DNA of 64,000 nt. It comes from Pontibaca salina. GTDB lineage: Bacteria; Pseudomonadota; Alphaproteobacteria; Rhodobacterales; Rhodobacteraceae. Below the pieces are notes generated by a model, which was given only the letters and a program-made list of their open reading frames with translations, did no database searches and was not told the DNA's origin. This document shows positions 54,726-63,436 of this stretch, piece by piece; position 1 is the first letter of the stretch, and every line of letters starts with the position of its first letter. Made by a program: the position numbers and the translations under genes. The stretch spans positions 372,001 through 436,000 of the forward strand of contig NZ_JAEIJD010000002.1 in assembly GCF_016307205.1 (NCBI RefSeq), written 5' to 3'.

Positions 54726-55175
54726 ATTTTTAAGCGCAGGTTATTGAGATATGCGGCTTTAAACATGGTGATCAGCGGCTTTTTGGCCCCCCCAGTGACT
54801 GCTGAGTTGACCTATGCGCCGAAGCTGCCGCAGTTTGGCGGGCATAATGCGCAGGCATTTAACATCCTGACCTATGAAAAGCAGCGTGAGGATGCCGAGA
54901 AAGCCAAGATCGCAGCGGCACGGGCGGCCGCCGAACGTGAGGCGAACCGGAAGGTTGTGACCAATACCGACCGATTGGTGGCCTCGATCACGAACTATTT
55001 GAATGTGGAAATCGCGCGGCGGTTCTCGACCGAAGTGCTGAGTGGCAGCGCACCAAGCGGCAGTATCACTGTTGGTGACGTGACGATCGAATATGTCCGT
55101 TTGGACGGCATCGTGAATCTGGTCATCAATGACGAAAATGGGTCAACCACAATTGAGCTGCCGGTCGTCCAATGA
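54726..55175 (+). CDS. csgF: Curli assembly factor CsgF-like
   Basis: CsgF anchors the curlin nucleator at the outer-membrane CsgG pore. The mature protein begins ELTYAPKLPQFGGHNAQAFNIL, closely matching the CsgF core, and ends with a beta-rich segment (TVGDVTIEYVRLDGIVNLVI). The frame has a GTG at 54705, but GGGAGG lies seven bases before an ATT at 54726, and starting there gives an ideal signal peptide (FKRRLLRY then hydrophobic, VTAE cleavage). ATT initiation is therefore proposed. It overlaps csgG by four bases. Confidence 0.85.
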   Translation: MFKRRLLRYAALNMVISGFLAPPVTAELTYAPKLPQFGGHNAQAFNILTYEKQREDAEKAKIAAARAAAEREANRKVVTNTDRLVASITNYLNVEIARRFSTEVLSGSAPSGSITVGDVTIEYVRLDGIVNLVINDENGSTTIELPVVQ

Positions 55176-55963
55176 TTCAAAAAAACAAGTTCGCGGCGCT
55201 GCTGGCGGCGCTGCTGGCGGCGCTGCTCCTTGCGGGCTGTTCTCCGGTGCCTGAGTTGCAGACCGTGCCGCCAATGGTCGATCAGCAATCGGTGTTTGAA
55301 ACGCTTGCCTCCTCGCCGCCACCCAAAAGCGACCCGGTCGTGGTTGGGGTCTATAATTTTCATGACCAATCCGGCCAGCGGCTGGTCAGCAGTCGCCCGG
55401 TGTCAGAAATGTCGACGGCGCTGCCGCAGGGTTTATCGTCGATTCTGGTTCAGGAACTGCAGCGCGCCGCCGAGGGCAAGCTGTACCGCGTGGTTGAACG
55501 CGAGCATGTCGATGCGGTGCTGGCCGAGCGGCGCATTGTCATTGCCTCGCTGCCCGAGGAGCAGGCCAGCCAGCTTTCGCCGCTGCTGCTGCCGGGGATC
55601 ATTCTGACCGGCGGTGCGGTGTCTTATGATCGCAGCGTGTCTCAAAATCTGCGCGGGCTTGGGCTCAAATCCATCAACGGCGTGAAAGAGGTGGTGACCG
55701 ATCAGGTTGGGGTGATCCTGCGTGCGGTGTCGGTGAAAACCGGCGAGGTTCTGGTTTCGGTGCATGCCCGCAAAGCCGTGACCAGCGCCCGCAGCGGGAT
55801 CTCGGGGCTGCATATTCTGGGCAACGATATTCTGGCATTCGAGGCCGGCGGGGCGGTGAACGAGCCGGTGTCGCTGGCGGTGCGGCTGGCGATTGCCGCG
55901 GCGGTGCTGGAGCTAACCGAAGAAGGGTTTAAAAAAGGCTGGTGGACGAAAAAATCAGCATAA
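55172..55963 (+). CDS. csgG: Curli secretion channel lipoprotein CsgG
   Basis: CsgG forms the nine-fold outer-membrane pore for curli subunits. The 263-residue protein carries a lipobox LLAGC with Cys23, the conserved TGGAVSYD, a long RLVSSRPVSEMSTALPQGLSSILVQELQRA helix and the C-terminal domain with NEPVSLAVRLAIAAAVLEL. The signal peptide hydrophobic core is built of three tandem AALL units encoded by a 12-base repeat. It is coupled to csgF and followed by curlin-like genes. Csg E and C homologues were not seen in the window. Confidence 0.92.
   Translation: MIQKNKFAALLAALLAALLLAGCSPVPELQTVPPMVDQQSVFETLASSPPPKSDPVVVGVYNFHDQSGQRLVSSRPVSEMSTALPQGLSSILVQELQRAAEGKLYRVVEREHVDAVLAERRIVIASLPEEQASQLSPLLLPGIILTGGAVSYDRSVSQNLRGLGLKSINGVKEVVTDQVGVILRAVSVKTGEVLVSVHARKAVTSARSGISGLHILGNDILAFEAGGAVNEPVSLAVRLAIAAAVLELTEEGFKKGWWTKKSA
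55193..55228 (+). repeat. Three tandem 12-base units in the csgG signal sequence
   Basis: GCGGCGCTGCTG occurs at 55193-55204 and 55205-55216, then GCGGCGCTGCTC at 55217-55228. Each unit encodes Ala-Ala-Leu-Leu in frame, forming the hydrophobic core of the CsgG signal peptide. Unit number could vary by slippage and alter secretion. Confidence 0.85.
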
Positions 55964-56079
55964 CAGACATCGCCCATACTGCCGGTGACAGGTCTTGGAC
56001 CGAGCCGAAACTTGGCGCGATACCCAAGCGTTTTTCTGACTAAGGTCAGGGCGCGTAACTTTTAAAACAGGAAGAGAAT

Positions 56080-56760
56080 ATGAAATTTCTGAAAACCTTG
56101 GCAATCGGCGCAACGGTCGCTCTGACCGGCAGCGTGGCCTTTGCGAATGACATCAATTTTAAACAAAGTGCCGGTTCAATTACGAACCTGACATTCACCC
56201 AGTCGGGTACGGGGAACTTGATTAGTGAGGCTGGGGTGAGCGCAGCGGCTCCAGCAACAGTCACCGGTTCGCTCGATACGCTGAACATTGTTCAGGGCGG
56301 AAGTAGCAACACCGCGAGCCTCGACATCACGGGAACCGGAGTTGGCGACAAAGTCTCGATTGATATGCAGGGCAGCGACAACATACTCACCGCGAAAGTC
56401 GCAAATACGGCCTCGCAGATTGATATCGAAAGCTCTGCCAGCAACCTCACACTTGACCTTGAGCAAACCGGTCTTGAAGGTGGCCAAAATAACAAACACA
56501 CCATCCTTGCTAATATTAGCAAGACCGGTACCGATGTTGCTACAGTAACGCTGAAGCAACTGGGAGAAACCAATACTATTAAATTGGGTGACCGGACTGG
56601 AGCGCAGGACGCTTTTGAGGGCGGCCTGACGCTGGAGGGAGGCACTGGTGACGGTGGTGTCAGCATCACCCAATATGGCAACGCCACCTATGAAGCATCG
56701 CACACCGTAACTGCAGGCGGCACCGTGACCGTCACGCAGGGTGAAGCCCCTGCCATCTAA
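56080..56760 (+). CDS. Curlin-like amyloid subunit 1
   Basis: The 226-residue exported protein has a signal peptide (MKFLKTLAIGATVALTGSVAFA) and curlin-like repeats with spaced Ser/Gly, Asn and Gln: NFKQSAGSITNLTFTQSG-type, LNIVQGGSSNTASLDI, LEQTGLEGGQNNKHTI, LKQLGETNTIKL and ITQYGNATYEAS. These match the S-x5-Q-x-G-x-x-N style of CsgA/CsgB, though irregular. Lying right after csgF-csgG, it is likely the fibre subunit or nucleator exported by CsgG. AGGAAGAG precedes the start. Confidence 0.82.
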   Translation: MKFLKTLAIGATVALTGSVAFANDINFKQSAGSITNLTFTQSGTGNLISEAGVSAAAPATVTGSLDTLNIVQGGSSNTASLDITGTGVGDKVSIDMQGSDNILTAKVANTASQIDIESSASNLTLDLEQTGLEGGQNNKHTILANISKTGTDVATVTLKQLGETNTIKLGDRTGAQDAFEGGLTLEGGTGDGGVSITQYGNATYEASHTVTAGGTVTVTQGEAPAI

Positions 56761-56778
56761 AGTTCGTGAACAAATCAA

Positions 56779-56803
56779 GGGGGCGGCGCGCGGCGCTGCC
56801 CCC
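56779..56803 (+). promoter_or_regulatory. Strong GC hairpin between the two curlin genes
   Basis: GGGGGCGGCGC (56779-56789) pairs with GCGCTGCCCCC (56793-56803) around a GCG loop, eleven pairs with one G-U. No T tract follows directly. It lies 19 bases after the stop of the first curlin-like gene and may protect the upstream mRNA from 3' exonucleases. Confidence 0.8.
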
Positions 56804-56808
56804 AAAGC

Positions 56809-56842
56809 GCCCGTCCGGGCTTTGTCCGGGCGGGTAGTTTTT
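56809..56842 (+). terminator. Terminator-like hairpin between the two curlin genes
   Basis: CCCGTCCGG (56810-56818) pairs with CCGGGCGGG (56826-56834) with a G-U in the middle and a seven-base loop; TTTTT (56838-56842) follows. It fits an intrinsic terminator that would attenuate transcription into the second curlin-like gene, whose start lies 13 bases on. Confidence 0.8.
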
Positions 56843-56854
56843 GACGGGGCCGCC

Positions 56855-57640
56855 ATGTTTCTACCTTTCCATCGGGCTCTGCCGCTGCTTTGTCTCGCCC
56901 TTTGCTTCGCCAGCGCCGGCCAGGCCAACGAGATTCGCTTTGATCAAAGCAACCCGACGATCCTGCACCTCAACATCACCCAAATCGGAAACGACCATTC
57001 GGTGCATGGGTTTGACCCGAACAGCGGCAAGGCTGACCGCGCGTCCGGGGCCAGCCTCACGGGCAATTTCGGCACCGTCACACTGCGCCAAGATACTGCC
57101 GAAAGCAGCGCAATCGCCCTGCGCGTTGAGGTCGATGGGTGGAAACCCAGTGACATTGACATCGATCTCTCCGGGAGAGGCGGGCACAGCGTTTCACTAG
57201 ACGCCAAGGCGGCGAGGCTCGAATCCTTGATCACGCTGGAGGGCAAAGGCGAAAAATCTGTCGACTTGACTGTCGCCGCCACCGGAAAGGCAGTGACGCA
57301 TGATATCACCCTGAGAGGAAAGGCGATGACGCTGACCGCTTGGCAGGGGGCTGCGGCTGGTCTGGTGGTTGATCTGAAGGCGAAGGGTCCGGGGGCGTCA
57401 ACTGTCATCACCCAAAGTGGCGAAAATAGCACTGCAAATATTTCGGGGACACTCCATTCGAATGCAACGCTGGAGTTTAACCAGACCGGCAGCAACGCGG
57501 ATATCAACCTTGCTGTGACGCTGAAGCCCGACTCAAAGCTCATCTACAATCAGCAAGCCGATAACGGTGCCACGGTCAGTCCGATATCGGTGAAGTTGAC
57601 CCATGACGAGGTCGTCACGATGACCCATACCGCGTTCTAG
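56855..57640 (+). CDS. Curlin-like amyloid subunit 2
   Basis: This 261-residue exported protein has a signal peptide (about residues 1-25, ASAGQA) and repeats similar to curlin but more degenerate: RFDQSNPTILHLNITQIGNDHSV near the start and ITQSGENSTANISGTLHSNATLEFNQTGSNADI near the end, with a long Asp/Ser/Thr-rich centre lacking the Asn-Gln rhythm. It could be the minor nucleator, cap or an inhibitor. The start at 56855 follows a terminator-like hairpin; no good ribosome-binding site is seen, so expression may be low. Confidence 0.72.
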   Translation: MFLPFHRALPLLCLALCFASAGQANEIRFDQSNPTILHLNITQIGNDHSVHGFDPNSGKADRASGASLTGNFGTVTLRQDTAESSAIALRVEVDGWKPSDIDIDLSGRGGHSVSLDAKAARLESLITLEGKGEKSVDLTVAATGKAVTHDITLRGKAMTLTAWQGAAAGLVVDLKAKGPGASTVITQSGENSTANISGTLHSNATLEFNQTGSNADINLAVTLKPDSKLIYNQQADNGATVSPISVKLTHDEVVTMTHTAF

Positions 57641-57766
57641 AAACACGTTACGGCGGAACCACCGCAAGCGCCGGGCTGCAGGACTTACCACCATGTCGAA
57701 ACCCTGCTTGCGCTCTGCCCAGAGCGTGCTGCGTTTAAGTGGATTCAGGGTCGCGATTGAAGCGCA

Positions 57767-58084
57767 TTATTTGGGGCCGGATGAATTCTCCGCGATCCAC
57801 CGTAAATAGCTCTCGCTGCCTTGCGTGATCGGCAGCGAGAAAATGGCCGGCTCATCATAGCTATGCAGGCTGGCAATCAGTTTTTCGACCTGATCATAGG
57901 AGGCCCCGGCGGTTTTCAAGAAGACGCGATATTCGGCCGCGTTCTGCACCGCGTCATTCCAGAAAAACACGCTTTCGATTTCGTCGATATGGGCGCATGC
58001 GGCGAGCCCCTGCTCGACACAAGCCGATGCGATCTTGCGCGCCTCTTCCCGTGACGCGACGGTAGTTCCAACCATGATGGCCAA
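57767..58084 (-). CDS. cutA: CutA-family divalent cation tolerance protein
   Basis: CutA proteins are small trimeric, ferredoxin-like-fold proteins linked to copper tolerance and other roles. The sequence shows VGTTVASREEARKIASACVEQGLAACAHI at the N-terminus and LHSYDEPAIFSLPITQGSESYLRWI, the family's conserved end. The start is TTG at 58084, seven bases after GGAGGGA; ATG 58075 is an alternative. The usual Cys of the metal site is present in the early part (SACVEQGLAAC). It is a single gene with no clear operon partner. Confidence 0.88.
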   Translation of the reverse strand: MAIMVGTTVASREEARKIASACVEQGLAACAHIDEIESVFFWNDAVQNAAEYRVFLKTAGASYDQVEKLIASLHSYDEPAIFSLPITQGSESYLRWIAENSSGPK

Positions 58085-58213
58085 ATTCAATCCCTCCCTC
58101 CGTTGTGTTTTCGCCAGACTATCGTGCTTCACGGTTAGCGATCCTATGCGTGAGGCAGAAGATCTTGCGCCCAAGCAATACGAGTGCTTATCAGCATGAC
58201 CTCACCGATGACG

Positions 58214-58759
58214 TTATTCCGGGTTTACAAGCGCTGTGCCAAAGGTGCCTTCCACAGGCAGGCAATTATCGGTGTCAGCCTCGGCGAAAAAACTTTCCTT
58301 CCGGCACAGCAGAGCCGAAAAGCTGCCATCGGTCACGGATTCTCCGGCGTCCAGCGCCAGCGCATCAAGCGTTACTTTTGTTTCGGTACCGCTGTTTTCG
58401 CTATGGTAGAAGGCATTATTCATGCCCTCGGGCCACCACGAAACTGATGCATCCATCACCGCGCCAGTGGCATCGTTGCCCATGACCGAGAACTCGACCG
58501 TCAATACATTGTGCATGAAATTATCCGCGGTGAGATCATGGCCCTGAATTGAGACTGCCGACATCGGGCCGAAGGACCGGAAACTGGCTGTTCCCGTGCC
58601 CTTGGCCGACTTGAGCGTTGCACCAGCGTAGGAGGTACCATCAATGCTGGCGTCGATTTTGCCGATGGGCGTCCCCGTCGACTGAGAGATCGCCGGCTGG
58701 GCCAGCCCGATAACAAGTCCGAGTGTCGACAGGCTAAGAGAATAATGTTTCACCGGCAT
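58214..58759 (-). CDS. Exported hypothetical protein, 181 aa
   Basis: The 181-residue product has a signal peptide (about residues 1-25, ending AISQS) and a beta-rich mature domain with many Gly, Ser and Thr. Two cysteines near the C-terminus (LLCRKE and DNCLPV) may form a disulfide. AGGGA precedes the ATG. I recognise no family. It lies between cutA and a LysE exporter gene and could be an outer surface or periplasmic protein. Confidence 0.7.
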   Translation of the reverse strand: MPVKHYSLSLSTLGLVIGLAQPAISQSTGTPIGKIDASIDGTSYAGATLKSAKGTGTASFRSFGPMSAVSIQGHDLTADNFMHNVLTVEFSVMGNDATGAVMDASVSWWPEGMNNAFYHSENSGTETKVTLDALALDAGESVTDGSFSALLCRKESFFAEADTDNCLPVEGTFGTALVNPE

Positions 58760-59027
58760 GTTTGTATCCCTGTGTCAATTGATGCTGCTATTGTTTAGGA
58801 GGTGAAAAGCGTCTTGTTAAGTGTTGATGCGGCGAATGTTCGCAGGCCTTTTTAAGCTAAGCGCCTACCGGTCAACGGGTGCTCAGATGGACTGGGGTTC
58901 ACCTGCTGGAGACCGTCGACAAGCGCTTCGGCAATTGCTGCGCGCCAGAGGGCGCACAACCGGCATGCCGCCCTGCCGCAGCCCGGCTTCGAGATCGAAT
59001 GGCAAAGCCGATGCAATTGCACGTGGA
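58760..59027. other. Intergenic region with possible decayed coding sequence, 268 bp
   Basis: Upstream of 58870 the sequence probably contains the promoter of the minus-strand exported protein. The stretch 58871-59027 is GC-rich with several short overlapping open frames on the plus strand, none with a clear start, ribosome-binding site or recognisable product. It may be a fragment of a degraded gene; this is a weak impression. Confidence 0.4.
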
Positions 59028-59651
59028 CTACCGCGAAGCGGTCGCGAGCGCGGTTCCCATCCCTACGAAGATGCCGCCAGTTGCCCGATTAAACCACCGC
59101 CCATATTGTGAAAGCCATGGCGAAATACGTTGAGCGAAGCTGGCAAGTACGAGCTCATAGGTAATTTCAACCATAACAAATGTGCCACCAAAAACGAACA
59201 GTTGCGTGGCAAACGAAGCATCAGCCACCATAAATTGGGGCAGGAAGGCAGCAAAAAACAGAACTCCTTTCGGGTTCGTTACAGCGACCAAGAATCCCTG
59301 CTGAAACATACGGATAGGGCAGGCATCCTGAGTGTCTATAGCCAGCGCTGCCCCTCTGAAATCAGGCGGCGGAGCCCGCCAGACACGGAGTCCCAGATAA
59401 ATCAGATAGCCTGCGCCAACCCACTTAATCAGTGTAAAAGCTTGCTCCGATGCGGCCAGCAATGTCCCAAAACCCGCAAGGGAAATTGCAATCAGTACCA
59501 AGAAGCCAAATGCGCCACCGAATATTGTATAAACTGTAGGTCGAAATCCGAAGCAGGCTCCGTGGGTGATTGAAAGAAGCCCATTAGGACCGGGCGTAAG
59601 CGACAGACCAGAAGCCGCAACCAGATAGATTAGCCAAAGCTCAAGGGTCAT
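59028..59651 (-). CDS. LysE/RhtB-family amino-acid exporter
   Basis: The 207-residue inner-membrane protein has about six hydrophobic segments and the LysE pattern: N-terminal SLTPGPNGLLSITHGA, the AGYLIYLGLRVWRA segment and TNPKGVLFFAAFLPQF. Members export amino acids such as lysine, arginine, homoserine or threonine; the substrate here cannot be told. The start at 59651 gives a complete first span. It is probably a single-gene unit. Confidence 0.92.
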   Translation of the reverse strand: MTLELWLIYLVAASGLSLTPGPNGLLSITHGACFGFRPTVYTIFGGAFGFLVLIAISLAGFGTLLAASEQAFTLIKWVGAGYLIYLGLRVWRAPPPDFRGAALAIDTQDACPIRMFQQGFLVAVTNPKGVLFFAAFLPQFMVADASFATQLFVFGGTFVMVEITYELVLASFAQRISPWLSQYGRWFNRATGGIFVGMGTALATASR

Positions 59652-59846
59652 ATCGTTTCCTTAAAGAAGTCGGGACAAATATAACTTGCAGTTACGGGAC
59701 TACCAGCATCAATTATCAAACGACAGCTTCGGCGGGACAGCCGCCATTCGATAAACAAATACGGGCCTGGGGCACAGCGTTTTCTGCGCGCCCATGTTGA
59801 GCCGTCGTCTGCAAGGACAGGCAATAATCTAAAAACGCTGGCGCGT

Positions 59847-60626
59847 TTATGTCCCAGAATTGCCCTCCGTCTCGATCTTCAACGGCTCGCCGCAATGCTT
59901 GCAGTGAATCGCATCCGGTTCGTGCCGGTTCAGGCCGCATTCCGGGCATTTGTACTTGATCTTCGAGGGCTGGAAAATGGCGCGCGCCAATTGCACGAAA
60001 AGCGCCACGCCCACGACCATAATGAACACGGATAACAGCTTTCCGCCGGGTGTCGTCATGGTGATGTCCCCAAAACCCGTCGTTGTAAGCGTCGCCACTG
60101 TGAAATAAAGCGCGTCAACATAGCCGGCGATGCCAGCCTCTCCATCGAAAGCCAGCACAAATACAAACGAGGTGGTCACGAAGACGAAGACAAACAGGTT
60201 GACCGCGGCAAGGATCGCGTCTTCGTGGCGGCGGAAAAACAGGCTCTCGCGCCGAAGGTCACGCAGCAGATGATAGGCGTGGATCAGCCGCAGCCCCCGC
60301 AGCACCCGGAGGAAGGCGAAGTTCTCGGTGATAAGCGGTGCCAGCAGCAGGGAGGCCACGACGACCAGATCCGCAATTGTGTAGATGCGCGTCAACTCCC
60401 GGCGCAGATTATGGGAGATCCAGAACCGGGCCGCGAGGTCCAAAACGATGAGCAGGCCGAGCCCAATGTTCAGCGCTGTCGTAACCGGCGTCGCGGGCAG
60501 CGCCGCGGTAACAATGAAATAGGCGATAGTCAGCGCATCGAAAACGATCAGCCCATAGCGAAACCGTCGGGCACGCAGGCTTTGACCGGTATAGAGCAAC
60601 CTGATCGTTCGATGCAGTTCTTCCAT
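59847..60626 (-). CDS. Potassium channel-type ion transporter with C-terminal zinc ribbon
   Basis: This 259-residue membrane protein resembles bacterial voltage-sensor-type potassium channels: six hydrophobic segments with an Arg-containing fourth helix (VLRGLRLIHAYHLLRDLRRE) and the pore signature TLTTTGFGDITMTT. After the last helix a zinc ribbon appears, CPECGLNRHEPDAIHCKHCG. Such a ribbon is unusual in channels and could sense metal or mediate tetramer contacts. The start at 60626 is preferred to 60662 because the extra residues are not hydrophobic or conserved. Confidence 0.87.
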   Translation of the reverse strand: MEELHRTIRLLYTGQSLRARRFRYGLIVFDALTIAYFIVTAALPATPVTTALNIGLGLLIVLDLAARFWISHNLRRELTRIYTIADLVVVASLLLAPLITENFAFLRVLRGLRLIHAYHLLRDLRRESLFFRRHEDAILAAVNLFVFVFVTTSFVFVLAFDGEAGIAGYVDALYFTVATLTTTGFGDITMTTPGGKLLSVFIMVVGVALFVQLARAIFQPSKIKYKCPECGLNRHEPDAIHCKHCGEPLKIETEGNSGT

Positions 60627-60662
60627 CCGTGCACCATGCCACAGGTTTTCGCCCGGAACCAT

Positions 60663-61169
60663 GTGTTGAAATCAGAGTATGTTTGCGGACAATCACGGCG
60701 CGCTTGTGTGGGGTCGCGCGGCATCTCCAGTTTCTTGCTGCTGCGGGTCAGCCGCTCGAGCACCTCTGGCGCGATATGATCTCGCCGCAACCGGCGGCTG
60801 AGGTTCGGTTCAGCCAAACCGACGACTTCGGCCTCGGACGTTGCGCTGTCTGGTTGATTTAAGGCGGTGCTCACCTGCGTGATCGCCTCCGGGCTCTTTA
60901 AAATGCGCCGGATCTTCTTCACGCTCGCATCCTCCATCATTTCGGCGGGCCGTGGTCATGGTGATGAGCATCGATTGGTTTCTGGTTGGCTGCGTCGCAA
61001 GTTGCCTAAAGGCAGGGACTGATGTCACTATTGCAGGCGAGAACCCGGCCCCACCGTTCCGCCTGCGCCAACCCCGCGCCATCGCCGACTGCCATATCGC
61101 GCTGGCATGCCGGGACTGGCACATAAGGTTTTGAGGCCTCAGGAAGCCGCTTACTCTGAAGCGGTTCGA
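60663..61169. other. Region of 507 bp without a recognisable intact gene
   Basis: The minus strand has an open frame from 60940 (MMEDASVKKIRRILKSPEAI) that would overlap the potassium-channel gene start, and other short frames cover 60950-61160. Residues in these frames look protein-like (Lys/Arg-rich helices, ANQKPIDAHHHDHG) but are broken by stops, so this may be a decayed gene or mobile-element remnant at the edge of the arsenic operon. I could not identify a family. Confidence 0.45.
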
Positions 61170-62441
61170 CTAGGTTTCTGCTTTCGGGTCGGGCTTTAGA
61201 AACCCAACCGCAATCGCCGAAAGCGCAACCATCGCCGCGGCAACGCCCAGCATGAAGGGCAGCCCACCGAATTGGTAGGTCAGACCAGACGCCAGCGTTC
61301 CTGCCAGGCGGCCTGTGGCGTTGGCCATGTAGTAGAACCCGACGTCCATCGTGACCCGCTCGGCTTGCGTGAAGGACAGGATGAGATAGGAGTGCAGCGA
61401 CGAGTTCACGGCAAACACCGCCCCGAACACCAGAAGCCCTGCCACGAGGCTGAGGGTTAGCCATAAATGCGGTCCACCTGCCATAGCCGCCGCCACTGCT
61501 AAAAGGGCTGGCACCACAGCGAGCCCCCAGGCCCACCCGCGGGCCGAGGCGACCAGTTCCGGCTCTGGCCGCGCCTTTGCCCGCAAGATGCGCGGCGCAT
61601 TGGCTTGCACGAGGCCGTAGAGGATGATCCAGAAAGCCATGAATGTGCCGATCAGGAAGAACGCGGTCCGGTTGCCTTCGCTCGTGCCGTCCGACAATAC
61701 GGCGTAGAAATAGATAGGGATGCCGACGACAAACCAGACATCGCGCGCGCCGAACAGGAACACCCGTGCGGCGCTGAGCCGGTTCACGTTGGAAGATTTC
61801 GAAAACACTTCTGAGAACTTCGTGCCCTTGCGACCCTTGGGCAGACCCGGTGGCATGGCGATCAGTACAGCGAGCAATATCACCGCAAGAATGGCGGCCA
61901 TTCCCAGAACGGCCCAGACGAAGCCCAAGGTTGCAAGCAATGCGGCCCCAAGCAGAAAGCCCAAGCCTTTTACAATATTTTTGGAGCCGGTCAGGAGCGC
62001 CACCCAGCGAAACAGCCCCCCGTGATCCGAAGGCGCGAGCAACTTAACCGCCGATTTGGATGACATCTTGGCGAGGTCCTTTGCCACGCCGCTCGCCCCC
62101 TGCACCAGCATGACATAGATAACCGACGCGCCCACCGCCCAGCCGGGATCAAGTTGTGCCAACGCGAGCAGCGCCAGAACCTGCAGGCCAAGGCCCGCAT
62201 AAAGCGTTGACGTCAGGCCAAACCGGGCGGCAATCCAGCCGGCGCAGAGGTTGGTGACGACGCCCGCGATCTCGTAGAATACGAATAGATAGGCCAATTG
62301 CACCGGCGAGAACCCTAGCGTGTGAAAGTGCAGCAACACCAGCATGCGCAACGCGCCATCGGTCAACATAAAGGCCCAATAGGCCGCAGTCACCGCGATA
62401 TAGGCCGACAGACCGTCGGGCCGGGCGGAGCTGTCGGTCAC
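61170..62441 (-). CDS. arsJ: Organoarsenical efflux MFS transporter ArsJ
   Basis: ArsJ is a 423-residue major-facilitator membrane protein with about twelve hydrophobic segments that exports 1-arseno-3-phosphoglycerate, the unstable product formed when GAPDH acts with arsenate. The conserved segments are [26 protein letters not shown] and [11 protein letters not shown]. It overlaps the gapdh gene by four bases (ATGA), forming the ars pair known from several bacteria. Its presence with an Ars-type GAPDH and arsC defines an arsenate resistance operon. Confidence 0.93.
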   Translation of the reverse strand: MTDSSARPDGLSAYIAVTAAYWAFMLTDGALRMLVLLHFHTLGFSPVQLAYLFVFYEIAGVVTNLCAGWIAARFGLTSTLYAGLGLQVLALLALAQLDPGWAVGASVIYVMLVQGASGVAKDLAKMSSKSAVKLLAPSDHGGLFRWVALLTGSKNIVKGLGFLLGAALLATLGFVWAVLGMAAILAVILLAVLIAMPPGLPKGRKGTKFSEVFSKSSNVNRLSAARVFLFGARDVWFVVGIPIYFYAVLSDGTSEGNRTAFFLIGTFMAFWIILYGLVQANAPRILRAKARPEPELVASARGWAWGLAVVPALLAVAAAMAGGPHLWLTLSLVAGLLVFGAVFAVNSSLHSYLILSFTQAERVTMDVGFYYMANATGRLAGTLASGLTYQFGGLPFMLGVAAAMVALSAIAVGFLKPDPKAET

Positions 62442-63436
62442 AAACTGTCCCCGACCATGCAGGCCACATCGACCAGCCTGTGGGCATAGCCCATTTCATT
62501 ATCATACCAAGTGTAGATCTTCACCTGCGTGCCGTTGATGACCATTGTTGACGGCGCATCCACAATGCTGGAACGTTCATCATTGGTGTAATCGGCCGAG
62601 ACCAGCGGGCGTTCTTCATACCCGAGAATACCCTTCAACGGACCCTCCGCCGCGGATTTGAACAAGGCGTTGACCTCCTCTGCTGTCGTCGCGCGCTCGA
62701 CCTCGAACACGCAGTCCGTGAGCGAGGCGTTGAGCAAGGGCACGCGGACCGCATGGCCATTCAGGCGGCCTGTCAGTTCGGGATAAATCAGCGTGATCGC
62801 TGTGGCGCTGCCCGTCGTGGTCGGAATCAGAGAGTTCAGCGCCGAGCGGGCGCGGCGCAAGTCTTTTGCGGGACGGTCCACGATGGTCTGAGTATTGGTG
62901 ACGTCATGGATCGTCGTGATCGAACCATGTTTGATTTTCAGACCCTCATGGATGACCTTGACCACCGGAGCGAGGCAGTTGGTCGTGCAACTGGCTGCGG
63001 TCACGATCCGATGGCGCTCTGGTTCATAGATGTCGTGATTGACGCCGTAAACGATATTGGCCGCATCGCCGTCCTTGACTGGCGCAGACACAACCACCTT
63101 CTTCACGCCCGCATCAAAGTAAGGCGCGATTTTCGCCTCGGTCTTGAAAACGCCGGTGCAGTCGATCACCACATCGACCCCCTCAAGCGGCAGGTCTGCG
63201 ATGTCGCTTGTGCCAATGAAGGGTAGACGGGTTCCGCCAATTGTGACGCTGTCGGCATCGTGAGAGAAGTCGGCTTTCCAGCGACCATGGACCGTGTCAA
63301 ACTCCAACAGATGCGCGTGCATCTCCGGGTCGCCAACAGCATCGTTGATCCAGGCGATTTCGGCCCCTCTCTCCAGCAGAGGTTTGAGAACGAGCTTGCC
63401 GATGCGGCCAAGGCCGTTGATTGCGTATACGGTCAT
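62438..63436 (-). CDS. gapdh: Arsenic-operon glyceraldehyde-3-phosphate dehydrogenase
   Basis: This 332-residue enzyme has the NAD-binding start [14 protein letters not shown], the catalytic cysteine in [13 protein letters not shown], the phosphate-binding TGSATAI region and the C-terminal [14 protein letters not shown]. In the arsJ pathway it uses arsenate in place of phosphate to make 1-arseno-3-phosphoglycerate, which ArsJ exports and which then falls apart. Overlaps of four bases on both sides tie it to arsC and arsJ. The cell's housekeeping GAPDH is presumably elsewhere. Confidence 0.93.
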   Translation of the reverse strand: MTVYAINGLGRIGKLVLKPLLERGAEIAWINDAVGDPEMHAHLLEFDTVHGRWKADFSHDADSVTIGGTRLPFIGTSDIADLPLEGVDVVIDCTGVFKTEAKIAPYFDAGVKKVVVSAPVKDGDAANIVYGVNHDIYEPERHRIVTAASCTTNCLAPVVKVIHEGLKIKHGSITTIHDVTNTQTIVDRPAKDLRRARSALNSLIPTTTGSATAITLIYPELTGRLNGHAVRVPLLNASLTDCVFEVERATTAEEVNALFKSAAEGPLKGILGYEERPLVSADYTNDERSSIVDAPSTMVINGTQVKIYTWYDNEMGYAHRLVDVACMVGDSL

